Below are positions 36,787 through 47,100 of a DNA stretch of 64,000 nucleotides, piece by piece. Numbering within the stretch: position 1 is the first letter of the stretch; the number at the start of each line of letters is the position of its first letter. The stretch is taken from assembly GCF_030997045.1 (NCBI RefSeq), contig NZ_CP116899.1:1364001-1428000 (forward strand). The letters run 5' to 3'. The notes beneath the pieces are model-generated. The model was not told where the DNA came from and searched no databases. It saw only the letters and a program-made list of their open reading frames with translations. Made by a program: the position numbers and the translations under genes. The stretch is from Microbulbifer sp. TB1203 (lineage in GTDB: Bacteria > Pseudomonadota > Gammaproteobacteria > Pseudomonadales > Cellvibrionaceae).

Positions 36787-38892
36787 ATGCTGACCAATCG
36801 GATCGCCGCCCTGTTTTCCGGCCTCTTAATCCTCACCCTGACCCTGCTGCCCGTGGCCACCCTGGCCGAAGCGGATTCCCTGCAACCGGAGGAGGACCAG
36901 GGCAGTACCGCCCGGGAGATCGTCGGCAAACTCGAGATGCTGCACTATAACAAGCTGAAGCTCGGCGACGAGATGTCCGAGGAGCTGTGGGACGAGTATA
37001 TTAAGGCCCTGGACCCCACCAAGAGCTATTTCCTGGCTTCCGACATCAACGAGTTCCGCCAGTGGCGCACCAAGCTGGACGACGAATTACGCACCGGCCA
37101 GGTAAACCATGGTTTCGAGATCTACAACCGCTACCGCCTGCGGGTAACCGATCGCCTGAACAATATCCTTTCCCAACTGGATAAGGGCCTGCCCGAGTTC
37201 GACTTCGATAGAGACGAATCCCTGGAGGTGGACCGCGAGGACAGCCAGTGGCCCGTCTCCATCAGCGCCGCCGACGAGCTGTGGCGCAAGCGCCTCAAAT
37301 CCAGTGTGCTCAACCTGCGCCTCACCGGTAAAAAGGACGAGGAGATCCGCGATCTGCTCACCCGCCGTTACACAGGCCAGTTGAAGCGAGTGAAGCAGCA
37401 GAGCAGCGACGATGTGTTCGAACTCTATATGAACTCACTCACCCGCCTGTACGATCCCCACAGTAACTACCTGTCGCCGCGCTCGCTGGAAAACTTCAAT
37501 ATGAGCATGTCTCTCTCCCTGGAGGGCATCGGCGCCGTGCTGCAGATGGAGGATGAATATACCAAGGTGGCCCGTCTTGTCGCCGGTGGTCCCGCGGATC
37601 GCACCGGCAAACTCAAACCCAACGACAAGATCGTCGCCGTGGGCCAGGACAAGGAAGGCGAGATGGTCGACGTTGTCGGCTGGCGCCTGGATGACGTGGT
37701 GGAACTGATTCGCGGCGCTGCCGGCACCTATGTTCGCCTGGAGACAATCCCCACCGGCGGCGACGGCAGCCACCGGACCATCCTGATCAAGCGCAGCAAG
37801 GTGAAGCTCGAGGACCAGGCGGCGAAAAAGGCGATTTTCGAATTCTCCGACGGAGAGAAGAACTACAAGATCGGCGTGATCAACCTGCCGACCTTCTATA
37901 TCGATTTCGAGGCCTATCGCCGCCGCGATCCGAACTACAAGAGCACCACCCGCGATGTGGCCAGGCTGCTCAACGAGCTGGAAGAGGAGAACGTCGATGG
38001 CGTGATCCTGGACCTGCGCAATAACGGTGGCGGCTCCCTGCAGGAGGCCACCATGCTCACCGACCTGTTTATCGACCAGGGCCCGGTGGTGCAGATCCGG
38101 CATGCCAACGAGCAGATTTCCAGACATAACCGCTCCCGCTCCCGCGCCATGTACCGCGGGCCGCTGATGGTGCTGATCAACCGCCTGTCCGCCTCCGCCT
38201 CGGAAATTTTTGCCGGCGCCATCCAGGACTACAACCGCGGCCTGGTGGTGGGCAACCAATCCTTCGGTAAGGGTACGGTACAGACCATGGCGCCGCTCAA
38301 GGAAGGCCAGCTGAAGATCACCCAGTCCAAGTTCTACCGGGTATCCGGCGACAGCACCCAACATGCCGGAGTGACTCCGGATATTCCCATGCCACAGCTG
38401 ATCGATACCGAGAGCGTGGGTGAGAGCGCCTACGATACCGCCCTGCCCTGGGATCGCATCCACGCCGTTCCGCACGCCAAGTACTTCGACCTGAAGGAAC
38501 TGCTGCCGGTGTTGGTCAGCAAACACAATCAGCGCACCGCGACCGACCCGGACTTTATCTACCTGCGCGAACAGTTCCGCTTCGAGCGGGAACGGGCCGA
38601 CCAGCAATCCATTTCCCTGAACGAAAAGGCGCGGGAAGAGGAGCGCGAAGCGCTGAACGAGCGGCTGCTCACCATGGAAAACCGCCGTCGCAACGCCAAG
38701 GGCCTGGAACCCTACGAGAGCTTTGAGGCCCTGGAGGAAAGCGAATCCGAAGATGTCGCCGCGCTGGGTGGGCCAGTGGAAATCAAGCTTGAAGATGACC
38801 CGATCCTCAACGAGGCCGGCTACATCATGGCGGATTTTATCGGCCTGAATAAAAAGGCCTCCAAGGCGCCACCACAGGTGGCGAATTTCTAA
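36787..38892 (+). CDS. prc: Tail-specific (C-terminal processing) periplasmic protease Prc/Tsp
   Basis: A 701-residue protein with a Sec signal (FSGLLILTLTLLPVATLA). The order is N-terminal helical domain (DPTKSYFLASDINEF), a PDZ domain around residues 240-330 (SLSLEGIGAVLQ, VAGGPADRTGKLKPNDKIVAV) and the S41 catalytic core. The core has the nucleophile in LSASASEIFAGAIQDY and the general base Lys in SFGKGTVQTM. The C-terminal part is DUF3340-like. It degrades periplasmic proteins from the C terminus and also trims murein hydrolases and other substrates. It is a single-gene unit. Confidence 0.96.
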   Translation: MLTNRIAALFSGLLILTLTLLPVATLAEADSLQPEEDQGSTAREIVGKLEMLHYNKLKLGDEMSEELWDEYIKALDPTKSYFLASDINEFRQWRTKLDDELRTGQVNHGFEIYNRYRLRVTDRLNNILSQLDKGLPEFDFDRDESLEVDREDSQWPVSISAADELWRKRLKSSVLNLRLTGKKDEEIRDLLTRRYTGQLKRVKQQSSDDVFELYMNSLTRLYDPHSNYLSPRSLENFNMSMSLSLEGIGAVLQMEDEYTKVARLVAGGPADRTGKLKPNDKIVAVGQDKEGEMVDVVGWRLDDVVELIRGAAGTYVRLETIPTGGDGSHRTILIKRSKVKLEDQAAKKAIFEFSDGEKNYKIGVINLPTFYIDFEAYRRRDPNYKSTTRDVARLLNELEEENVDGVILDLRNNGGGSLQEATMLTDLFIDQGPVVQIRHANEQISRHNRSRSRAMYRGPLMVLINRLSASASEIFAGAIQDYNRGLVVGNQSFGKGTVQTMAPLKEGQLKITQSKFYRVSGDSTQHAGVTPDIPMPQLIDTESVGESAYDTALPWDRIHAVPHAKYFDLKELLPVLVSKHNQRTATDPDFIYLREQFRFERERADQQSISLNEKAREEEREALNERLLTMENRRRNAKGLEPYESFEALEESESEDVAALGGPVEIKLEDDPILNEAGYIMADFIGLNKKASKAPPQVANF

Positions 38893-38927
38893 ACCCCGGG
38901 AGCGCGGAGCTCCAGCTCCGCTTCCGA

Positions 38928-39102
38928 AGACTCTGTTCATAATCTCGCGTTTCTGAACGTGACTGGGAGGGATGGTCCTTTGCGGGACACGCTGTGAATA
39001 CGTCCTTATAGGCTCACCGTCGGCATCCATGCCTCCGACGGTCCCGCAAAGGACCATCCCTCCCAGTCTCCCAACCTCGTCAGAAGATTATGAACAGGCT
39101 CT
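38928..39102. repeat. 175-bp MITE-like inverted-repeat element
   Basis: The outer arms are AGACTCTGTTCATAATCT (38928-38945) and AGATTATGAACAGGCTCT (39085-39102), which pair with two mismatches. Inner arms 38961-38988 and 39041-39068 are a perfect 28-bp pair containing GGGAGGGATGGTCC. The loop holds a small CGTCGG/CCGACG stem. There is no coding capacity. The terminal GAGCCTGTTCATAATCT end resembles a transposon terminus. Confidence 0.6.
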
Positions 39103-39154
39103 AAGCCTCGGGACGGAATTGCAGCAGCGGCCCGCGGCCGCGATCATTGTTTTC

Positions 39155-39184
39155 AGGTTGGGCTTGAGCCCAACCTTTTTATTT
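39155..39184 (+). terminator. Rho-independent terminator upstream of xthA
   Basis: A perfect ten-base stem, AGGTTGGGCT / AGCCCAACCT, with a two-base loop, followed by TTTTTATTTT on the plus strand. It ends 13 bp before xthA and probably separates it from prc. Confidence 0.75.
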
Positions 39185-39197
39185 TCAGGGGGAAAAT

Positions 39198-40013
39198 ATG
39201 AAAGTCGTATCCTTCAACGTCAACAGTATCCGCGCGCGCCTGCACCAGATGGAGGCGCTGGTGCAGAGCCACAGTCCGGAGATTATCGGCCTGCAGGAAA
39301 CCAAGGTCACCGACGAGGATTTTCCCGTGGATGTGGTGCGCGACCTGGGTTACGAAGTTATTTTTTCCGGCCAGAAGACCCACTACGGCGTCGCCCTGCT
39401 CTCCCGCCTGCCGTTTGTCAAAGAGGAGTACGGCTTCCCCGAAGATGGCGCCGACGCCCAGCGACGCACGGTGATCGGCCAGTTCGATATCGGCAAGGGG
39501 GAACCGCTGACGGTGATCAACGGCTACTTCCCTCAGGGGGAAAGCCGCGAGCACCCGATCAAATTCCCCGCCAAGCGCAAATACTATGCGGACCTGGACA
39601 CATACCTGCAGAAGCACTGCAAACCCAGTGCTCCCCTGCTGGTGATCGGCGACATGAATATCTCCCCCACAGACCTGGATATCGGTATCGGCGAACCCAA
39701 CCGCAAGCGCTGGCTGCGCGACGGCAAGTGCAGCTTCCTGCCAGAAGAGCGCGAGTGGCTGGAAAAAATCCAGGGCTGGGGGCTGGTGGATACCTTCCGC
39801 GAACAGAACCCGGACACCAATGATGTATTCAGCTGGTTCGACTACCGCAGCCGGGGCTTCGAGCGCGACCCCAAGCGGGGCCTGCGCATCGACCTGATCC
39901 TGGCCAGCGCCCCCATGGCCCAGGCCTGTGTGGGCACCGGGGTGGACTACGAGATCCGCGCCATGGACCGCCCCTCCGACCACGCGCCGGTGTGGGCCGA
40001 ATTCAAGCTCTGA
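39198..40013 (+). CDS. xthA: Exodeoxyribonuclease III (AP endonuclease)
   Basis: A 271-residue protein of the EEP fold. It contains MKVVSFNVNSIRARL, GLQETKVTDEDFP (metal-binding Glu), NGYFPQGESREHPIKF, GDMNISPTDLDIG and a final DRPSDHAPVWAEF with the catalytic Asp/His. It cuts at abasic sites and degrades 3' ends during base-excision repair. The start follows AGGGGGAAAAT. Confidence 0.96.
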   Translation: MKVVSFNVNSIRARLHQMEALVQSHSPEIIGLQETKVTDEDFPVDVVRDLGYEVIFSGQKTHYGVALLSRLPFVKEEYGFPEDGADAQRRTVIGQFDIGKGEPLTVINGYFPQGESREHPIKFPAKRKYYADLDTYLQKHCKPSAPLLVIGDMNISPTDLDIGIGEPNRKRWLRDGKCSFLPEEREWLEKIQGWGLVDTFREQNPDTNDVFSWFDYRSRGFERDPKRGLRIDLILASAPMAQACVGTGVDYEIRAMDRPSDHAPVWAEFKL

Positions 40014-40117
40014 TCCCCGGGACCGCGGAGTTCCAGCTCCGCCCGCGGGCCACAGGCCCGCTTCCCATTCCCCCACCATAGCCCTTCAACCTACCAACAC
40101 CCGTTTCTCCAGTCTTG

Positions 40118-40141
40118 CATATATGAAAATCCATATATATG
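40118..40141. promoter_or_regulatory. Candidate ArsR operator
   Basis: Seven-base arms ATATATG (40119-40125) and CATATAT (40132-40138) with a six-base spacer, 35 bp before arsR. ArsR-type repressors bind short AT-rich dyads overlapping their own promoter. This is position and symmetry only. Confidence 0.45.
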
Positions 40142-40172
40142 ATTCAGCGCATATCCAGGAGCAGTCCCGCAA

Positions 40173-40517
40173 ATGAATCCTCTCCAATTCTACAAATGCC
40201 TGGCCGATGAAACCCGCCTGCGCTGCATATTGCTGATCCATATGGAGAGAGAACTCTGCGTCTGCGAGCTGACCGGTGCCCTGGGGGAAATCCAGCCCAA
40301 AATCTCCCGTCACTTGGCCCAACTGCGCAAATGCGACCTGCTGCTTGACCGCCGCCAGGGACAGTGGGTTTTCTACCGTATCAATCCCGCCCTGCCCCCT
40401 TGGGCAAAGGCGGTCCTGGAGCAAACTGCCGAACACAACCGGCAGTTCCTCGACGAAAACCTGAAGAAGCTATCCTCCATGGGAGACAGGCCGGAGCGTC
40501 TGCGCTCCTGTTGCTAA
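40173..40517 (+). CDS. arsR: ArsR-family arsenic-responsive repressor
   Basis: A 114-residue winged-helix protein: FYKCLADETRLRCILLI, the thiol motif ELCVCEL typical of As(III)-sensing ArsR, recognition helix PKISRHLAQLRKCDLL and wing RRQGQWVFYRI. It ends in a Cys pair (RSCC). It is 15 bp before the GAPDH gene and regulates the arsenical operon. Confidence 0.94.
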   Translation: MNPLQFYKCLADETRLRCILLIHMERELCVCELTGALGEIQPKISRHLAQLRKCDLLLDRRQGQWVFYRINPALPPWAKAVLEQTAEHNRQFLDENLKKLSSMGDRPERLRSCC

Positions 40518-40532
40518 CGGAGCAAGAAAAAT

Positions 40533-41546
40533 ATGGCAATCAGAATTGGTATCAACGGCTTCGGCCGTATCGGCCGCCTCTGCCTGCGCGCGGGCTGGGA
40601 CTGGCCAGAGGTGGAATTCGTGCAGGTCAACGACCCCGCCGGCGATGCGGAAACCCTGGCGCACCTGCTGAATTTCGACTCGGTGCACGGCCGCTGGCAG
40701 CATACCGCCGAGGCCGACGGCGATACCATCGACATCGACGGCCGGCGCCTGGCCTGCTCGCGAAATACCGCCATCGCCGATACCGACTGGTCCGGGTGCG
40801 ACTTGGTGATCGAAGCCTCCGGCAAGATGAAATCCACCGCCCTGCTACAGGCCTATCTCGACCAGGGTGTCAAACGGGTGGTGGTCTCCGCACCGGTCAA
40901 GGAGCCGGGCGTGCTCAATATCGTCATGGGCGTCAACCACCAGCTTTACGACAGGGATCAGCACCGTATCGTGACCGCCGCCTCCTGCACCACCAACTGC
41001 CTGGCGCCGGTGGTCAAGGTGATCCACGAAAAGTTGGGGATCAAACACGGCTCCATTACAACCATCCACGATCTCACCAACACCCAGACCATTCTCGACG
41101 CGCCGCACAAGGATCTGCGCCGGGCCCGCGCCTGTGGCATGAGCCTGATCCCCACCACCACCGGTTCCGCCACCGCGATCACGGCAATTTTTCCCGAACT
41201 GCAAGGCAAACTGAATGGCCATGCAGTGCGCGTGCCCCTGGCCAATGCCTCGCTCACCGACTGCGTATTCGAAGTGGAACGGGCCACCAGCGTCGACGAG
41301 GTCAACAGTTTTCTGAAAGCCGCGGCGGAAACTGAACTGAAGAATATCCTCGGCTACGAGGAGCGCCCGCTGGTTTCCATCGATTACAAGACGGACCCCC
41401 GCTCCAGTATCATCGATGCCCTGTCCACCATGGTGGTGAACGATACCCAGGTAAAAATTTATGCCTGGTACGACAACGAGTGGGGCTATGCCAACCGCAC
41501 TGCAGAGCTGGCGCGAATGGTTGGCTCCATGGATCGGAATTTGTAA
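40533..41546 (+). CDS. ArsJ-associated glyceraldehyde-3-phosphate dehydrogenase
   Basis: A 337-residue protein with the NAD-binding start IRIGINGFGRIGRLCLRAG, catalytic Cys in ASCTTNCLAPVVKVIHEKLG, His in HDLTNTQTILD and late WYDNEWGYANRT. Placed between arsR and arsJ, it is the paralogue that forms 1-arseno-3-phosphoglycerate from arsenate, the compound then exported by ArsJ. It is not the housekeeping glycolytic copy by context. Confidence 0.93.
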   Translation: MAIRIGINGFGRIGRLCLRAGWDWPEVEFVQVNDPAGDAETLAHLLNFDSVHGRWQHTAEADGDTIDIDGRRLACSRNTAIADTDWSGCDLVIEASGKMKSTALLQAYLDQGVKRVVVSAPVKEPGVLNIVMGVNHQLYDRDQHRIVTAASCTTNCLAPVVKVIHEKLGIKHGSITTIHDLTNTQTILDAPHKDLRRARACGMSLIPTTTGSATAITAIFPELQGKLNGHAVRVPLANASLTDCVFEVERATSVDEVNSFLKAAAETELKNILGYEERPLVSIDYKTDPRSSIIDALSTMVVNDTQVKIYAWYDNEWGYANRTAELARMVGSMDRNL

Positions 41547-41567
41547 AAGCCTTTGATCAATCTCCCT

Positions 41568-41640
41568 GTAGGAGCGGGCCACGCCCGCGATCAGCCGGTG
41601 GGCTTAACCTCTGCTGATCGCGGGCATGGCCCGCTCCTAC
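41568..41640. repeat. REP-like inverted repeat inside the ars operon
   Basis: 28-bp arms 41568-41595 and 41613-41640 (outer GTAGGAGCGGGCC) pair almost perfectly, with one CAC/CAT difference at the centre. It lies between the GAPDH gene and arsJ and could partly block read-through into arsJ. Confidence 0.85.
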
Positions 41641-41659
41641 ATCGGTCATCGAGATCCTG

Positions 41660-42874
41660 ATGCTTTCTCTCTCCTCCCTGCCATCCCAAGTCCGCCAGTA
41701 CCTGCTGGTCACCGGCAACTACTGGGCCTTCACCCTCACCGACGGCGCCCTGCGCATGTTGGTGGTGCTCTATTTCCACGACCTGGGCTACAGCCCGCTG
41801 CAGATCGCCCTGCTGTTTCTCTTTTACGAGTTCTTCGGCGTCGTGACCAACCTGGTGGGCGGCTGGCTGGGCGCGCGGCTGGGATTGAACCGCACCATGA
41901 ATATCGGCCTGGCGCTGCAGGTAATCGCCCTCGCCATGCTGCTGGTTCCCGCCGCGCTGCTGACGGTTCCCTGGGTGATGGCCGCCCAGGCGCTCTCCGG
42001 CGTCGCCAAGGACCTCAACAAGATGAGCGCCAAGAGTGCCATCAAGCTGCTGGTACCCGCCGAAGCCCAGGGCACCCTGTACAAATGGGTGGCAATACTC
42101 ACCGGATCGAAAAACGCCCTGAAGGGCGTGGGCTTTTTTCTCGGCGGCGCCCTGCTGGCCCTGCTCGGGTTCAGGGGCGCCGTGGGGATAATGGCAGCCG
42201 CCCTGGCGCTGGTGTGGCTGGCGAGCGTCCTGCTGCTGAAAAGGGATCTGGGCAAGGCCAAAGCGAAAAGCAAATTCCGCGATATTTTCTCCAAGAGCCG
42301 CGCGGTCAACCTGCTGTCCGCGGCGCGGCTGTTCCTGTTTGCCGCGCGGGATGTATGGTTTGTGGTGGCGCTGCCGGTATTTCTCGCCAGCCACTTCGGC
42401 TGGGATTACTGGCAAGTGGGCGGCTTCCTGGCGCTTTGGATTATCGGCTACGGCATTGTCCAGTCCCTGGCTCCGCACTTTACCGGCAGGGGAAAACTGC
42501 CGGACGGCAGAACCGCTTTTGCCTGGGCCGGAGTACTGGCGCTGGTCCCCGCGCTGATAGCAATGGCCCTGTTCGGAGACATCCACCCCGCGGCCAGTTT
42601 GCTCGGAGGGCTGATGCTGTTCGGCGCACTCTTCGCAATCAATTCCTCCCTGCACAGCTACCTGATCGTCAGCTATGCGAGGGAGGATGGTGTGTCCATG
42701 GATGTGGGTTTCTACTATATGGCCAATGCCATGGGAAGACTGGCGGGGACAGTGCTGTCCGGCTGGGTCTACCAGACGGCCGGACTGGAGGCCTGCCTAT
42801 GGATATCGGCGGCATTTCTGCTGCTGGCGGCGGTACTATCACTGAGACTGCCTCGGCACCACCACCCATCGTAG
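41660..42874 (+). CDS. arsJ: ArsJ, organoarsenical efflux MFS transporter
   Basis: A 404-residue, about twelve-helix MFS protein with ArsJ blocks YLLVTGNYWAFTLTDGALRM, VAKDLNKMSAKSAIKLLVP and GSKNALKGVGFFLGG. It exports 1-arseno-3-phosphoglycerate, giving arsenate resistance with the adjacent GAPDH. It is separated from that gene by 113 bp holding a REP-like palindrome. The ribosome-binding site is weak (GAGATC). Confidence 0.94.
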   Translation: MLSLSSLPSQVRQYLLVTGNYWAFTLTDGALRMLVVLYFHDLGYSPLQIALLFLFYEFFGVVTNLVGGWLGARLGLNRTMNIGLALQVIALAMLLVPAALLTVPWVMAAQALSGVAKDLNKMSAKSAIKLLVPAEAQGTLYKWVAILTGSKNALKGVGFFLGGALLALLGFRGAVGIMAAALALVWLASVLLLKRDLGKAKAKSKFRDIFSKSRAVNLLSAARLFLFAARDVWFVVALPVFLASHFGWDYWQVGGFLALWIIGYGIVQSLAPHFTGRGKLPDGRTAFAWAGVLALVPALIAMALFGDIHPAASLLGGLMLFGALFAINSSLHSYLIVSYAREDGVSMDVGFYYMANAMGRLAGTVLSGWVYQTAGLEACLWISAAFLLLAAVLSLRLPRHHHPS

Positions 42875-42911
42875 GGTGCGCCGCGCGCACCATTGTTACG
42901 GCCGGCAATGA

Positions 42912-43730
42912 TTACTGCTGCCCCAGCACCCGGTTGACCACACCCGCCAGGCGCACACCGCCCTGGCGCAGGCGCTGCGCGACAATCTCCCGGTTGCGAC
43001 GGTAGTAATCCTCCCCCAACTTAACCTGGCTGGTATAGGCATGGCTGTGCACCAGGCGTTGGGATTCAGCAGCCCAGTCCTCCGGCGTGCTGTCCAGCCA
43101 CTGTTTGCGCTCCCGCTCGCCGATTGACCGCCGCTGTTCTTCGGCGTATTGCTTCCAGTCGCGCACAAAGCCCGCGGGCAGGTAGACATCCCAGAGTGCG
43201 TGCAGGTTGGTGGGAAAACCGAAGAACTCGACTTTTATATCATTACCTCCGCGATCCTCAGTCAGGCCGGTGTGCAGCGGCTGGTGCAGGTCGCCGACAA
43301 AGTGGGCGACAAACAGCAATGCCTCGGCGCGATCGTTTTCCGGTGCACTGGGGTCACCGAGTATTTTCCCGAAGTGATCAATGGCCTTGAGGATGCACCC
43401 AGCCGGCGGGCAGTCGCGCTCTTCCTTATATCCATCCCACTGGCGCGGCAGGCTGATGTAGTGCATCGGCGCCGCCCAGTCGTAGCGGCTGTCGCTGCGA
43501 ATACGGTCCGCCCAGGTAGTGGCCTCCGCCAGGTTCGGCTCCCCGACACTCTCCAGCAGCTCTTCCACCCGGGTTCTGACCTCCGGACGCAAATAGCCCC
43601 AGGCGATCTCTCCCACCACCCGGTGACCGTCCTCTCCCCAGGCCATTGTATTGGCCGAGGTCAGTAATATGGAAAAGCAGAAGATTACTTTTACAAAAAT
43701 ATTTCTATTTTGTTTCACTTCATGCCTCAT
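42912..43730 (-). CDS. S1/P1-type secreted nuclease
   Basis: A 272-residue protein with a signal peptide (VIFCFSILLTSANTMA) cleaved to expose the N-terminal Trp of AWGEDGHRVVGEIAW, which ligates zinc in this family. Other zinc ligands are in FVAHFVGDLHQPLHTG, GGNDIKV and NLHALWD. It cleaves single-stranded DNA/RNA or 3'-phosphates outside the cytoplasm. The gene stands alone and diverges from the TonB receptor gene. Confidence 0.93.
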   Translation of the reverse strand: MRHEVKQNRNIFVKVIFCFSILLTSANTMAWGEDGHRVVGEIAWGYLRPEVRTRVEELLESVGEPNLAEATTWADRIRSDSRYDWAAPMHYISLPRQWDGYKEERDCPPAGCILKAIDHFGKILGDPSAPENDRAEALLFVAHFVGDLHQPLHTGLTEDRGGNDIKVEFFGFPTNLHALWDVYLPAGFVRDWKQYAEEQRRSIGERERKQWLDSTPEDWAAESQRLVHSHAYTSQVKLGEDYYRRNREIVAQRLRQGGVRLAGVVNRVLGQQ

Positions 43731-44199
43731 TGTGTTTTTCCGTCCCGGCCTATCCTATCTGGACTTTATGACAAACTTGAACTTGAAGACAGAAATTATT
43801 TCCGGCGTATTTCCGGGAGCCCATTTTGATGCAGCCTGCTTCATTGTAATGAAGCGGATGCCCGATATTGGTGCCAGATGGTTCTAATTTGAATGGCACT
43901 TCCGCAGCATAAAAACCGACAGCCAAAACATAACCATACAGGCACCTTTTGGCATAATTGTTGCCTCTATGTTACAGAAAAAAGAGCGAAAGTGGTTAAC
44001 TGTTGAGTACAACGACTTTCCCTATTCAAACTCCGCACCAAATAACATCAATAAAATTTTCATCCCAGTGTCATTTTTCTCCCTGAGAATAGCGCCGGCG
44101 CTAATTCTCGGAAGCATTGAACAGAACCGAGGAAACGATAAATCACACACCACACCGATGGCCCTGCTTCTTTGGCCACTTCAAGACGAGGAGAATTTC
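43731..44199. promoter_or_regulatory. Divergent promoter region, nuclease and TonB receptor
   Basis: About 470 bp of AT-rich sequence between divergent genes. No credible gene is seen; in-frame codons upstream of the receptor ATG lack a signal peptide or ribosome-binding site. It should contain both promoters, but no specific hexamers are convincing. Confidence 0.4.
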
Positions 44200-47100
44200 A
44201 TGAAACGCTGCTTTTTCCCGCGTGCACTTTTGTCCGCAGCGGTGATCTCGGCGATGGGCATGACGCCCGCGGCCTATGCTCAGGAAACTTCCGCCGCCAT
44301 TCGCGGTGTCGTCACCGGCACCGATGGCAATCCCATCGACAACGCCAGGGTCACCGTCGTCCATACCCCCTCCAACAGCCGCAGCGAAATCCTGAGCAGC
44401 GAATCCGGCCGCTTCAACCTGAAGGGGCTGCGTGTGGGTGGCCCTTATGTCGTCACGATAAAATCTGACGAAGGCGAGCAGGTAATCGATGATTTGTACC
44501 TGACCCTGGGCGACCCCCTGAATCTTCCCGTCAACCTCAGTTCCAGCGAATTCGAGGAAGTCACCGTAGTGGCGCGCATGCTGGAGCGGGTCACCGCCCT
44601 GGGCCCCTCCTCGAACTTCAACCTGGATGATATTGAAAGCGCCCCCTCCACCACCCGCGACATCAAGTCTCTGGTGCGCATGGACCCGCGGATCTATATC
44701 GACGAATCCTTCGGCGATGCTATCCAATGTACCGGTGCCAATCCGCGCTTTAACAGCCTCACCGTCGATGGCGTGCGCATGAATGACAATTTTGGCCTGA
44801 ACGGCAATGGCTATCCAACTGAGCGTATGCCCTTCTCTTACGATGCCATTCAGCAGGTAGCCGTTGAACTGGCACCCTTTGACGTGCAATACGGCGGCTT
44901 CAGCGCCTGCAATATCAACGCGGTAACCAAGTCCGGCAGCAACGAATGGCACGGTTCCGTTTTCTACGACTACACCGACGACGGCTTCAGCGGAGACTCG
45001 CTGGAAGGCGAAAGCTTCGATATCGCATCCTTTGATGAACAGCGCTACAGCGCCACCCTGGGCGGCCCGATTATTCAGGACAAGCTGTTCTTTTTCGCCT
45101 CCTACGAAAAACTCGAAGGCGTGGACACCTTCGACCGCGGCCCCGCTGGCGCCGGCGCAGTCGCCGAAGTACAAGGGGTATCACAGGCACAACTGAATGA
45201 AATCCTGCGCATCTCCCGCGATGTATACGGCTACGAGCCGGGCGGCCTGCCCTCCAGCCTGCCGGTGGAAGACGAGAAGCTGCTGGTCAAACTGGACTGG
45301 AATATCGCCGACGGCCAGCGCGCGGCCTTCAGCTACAACTACAACGACGGTTTCCATATCGCCCAGTCCGACGGAGATCCGGATGAACTGGAACTGTCCA
45401 ATCACTACTACGAGCGAGGAGCCGAGCTGACTTCCTATGTGGGCCAGCTGTTTTCCGACTGGAGCGATATCTTCTCCACCGAAGTAAAATTCGGCTATTC
45501 GGAGCTGGACAACCGCCAGCTGTCTCTGGGCGGCACCGACTTCGGCGAGGTGCAGATCAGCACCGAGAACGACCACGACGGCGACGGCAATAGCTCCCGT
45601 GCTACTGTTTACCTGGGGGCTGACGACTCCCGTCACGCCAATAAGCTTTACTACGAGACCTTCAACCTGAAACTGGCCGGCCGCTTGCAGCTACAGGATC
45701 ACCAGTTGCTGTTCGGTTACGAGCATGACACCTTTGACGTCTTCAATATGTTCGTTCAAGAGGCCGAGGGCGAGTACCGATTCGCCAGTATCGAGGATTT
45801 CGAGCAGGGCATTGCCTCGCGCGTCATCTACGAGAGCGCCGCCGGTACCAATAACCCGGAGGATGCGGCGGCCGAGTTCAGCTACGACATCAATACCGTC
45901 TATCTGCAGGACGAATACACCTTCGCCAATGTCGACCTGACCCTCGTGGGAGGTCTGCGCTACGACTGGTATACCAGCGGCGACAAGCCGACGGAAAACC
46001 CGGAGATAGAGGCGCTATACGGTTTCTCCAACCAGCACAACATGGACGGTCAGGACCTGCTACAACCGCGCCTGGGCTTCAATTGGAATATCGATGGCAA
46101 CCTGGAAGTTCACGGTGGTATCGGACTCTACTCCGGCGGCAATCCCAATGTGTGGATTTCCAACAACTACTCCAACAACGGTGTCACCCAACTGGAAGTG
46201 AGCGACTCCAGCGGCACGCCCCTGCCCGATATGGAATGGACCGGGTCCGGCCAGCCCATCTACGGTGTCCCCCAACAGCTGTACGACGCGGTGGCCAATG
46301 CCGAGAGCGGTGCCGGCGGCGTCAACCTGCTGGACCCGGATTTCGAAATCCCCTCGGTATGGAAGTACGCAGTGGGCGGCAGCTACCAGTTTGAAAACGG
46401 CTACCTGGTTTCCGCGGACTGGCTGTACAGCGACTATCAGGATGCGGCGATCGTCCGCGACATCTCCCGAGTACAGGTGGGCACCGCCATCGACGGCCGC
46501 TCGATCTACGACAGCGCCAACGGCCGCGACCAGGACTTTATGCTGACCAATGTGGACGGCGATTCCGGCTACTCCAACGTCCTGTCGCTGGGCCTGAGCA
46601 AGTCCTTTGACTTCGGTCTGGACGTGGCCCTGGGCTACGCCTATACCGACGCTGAAGACGTCAATCCGATGACCAGTTCGGTGGCCTATTCCAACTACAC
46701 CAATATCGCCACCGCCGATCCGGAAGACCCCGGTGTCGCGACCTCCAACTACGCAATTCCCCACCGCTTCACCCTTAAGCTGGACTACGCGAGAGAGTTC
46801 TTCTCCGGTTACGAGACCCGCTTCAGCCTGTTCGGATCCGCCAACCAGGGCCGCCCCTACAGCTATACGTTTGACAGCGGCTTTATGTTCGGCGACTCCA
46901 CCGGCTGGGTATCCCGCCACCTGCTGTACGTACCCAGCGGCGCGGATGATCCCAATGTGGTGTTCGGGGAGGACTTCGATACCGAAGCCTTCTTCGCCTG
47001 GGTGGATTCCGAGGACCTGGACCGCGGCGGCATTACGGAGCGCAACGAGTTGAACAGCGACTGGTGGACCAAGTTCGACTTCCGTATCGATCAGGAGCTG

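Noticed and set aside
37435..39057. A 540-codon minus-strand frame opposite prc
   Set aside because: Antisense shadow of a highly conserved protease; no domain or ribosome-binding site.
43651..43887. A 78-codon plus-strand frame crossing the nuclease start
   Set aside because: It overlaps the nuclease signal-peptide codons in antisense and then runs into AT-rich promoter sequence; no gene-like features.
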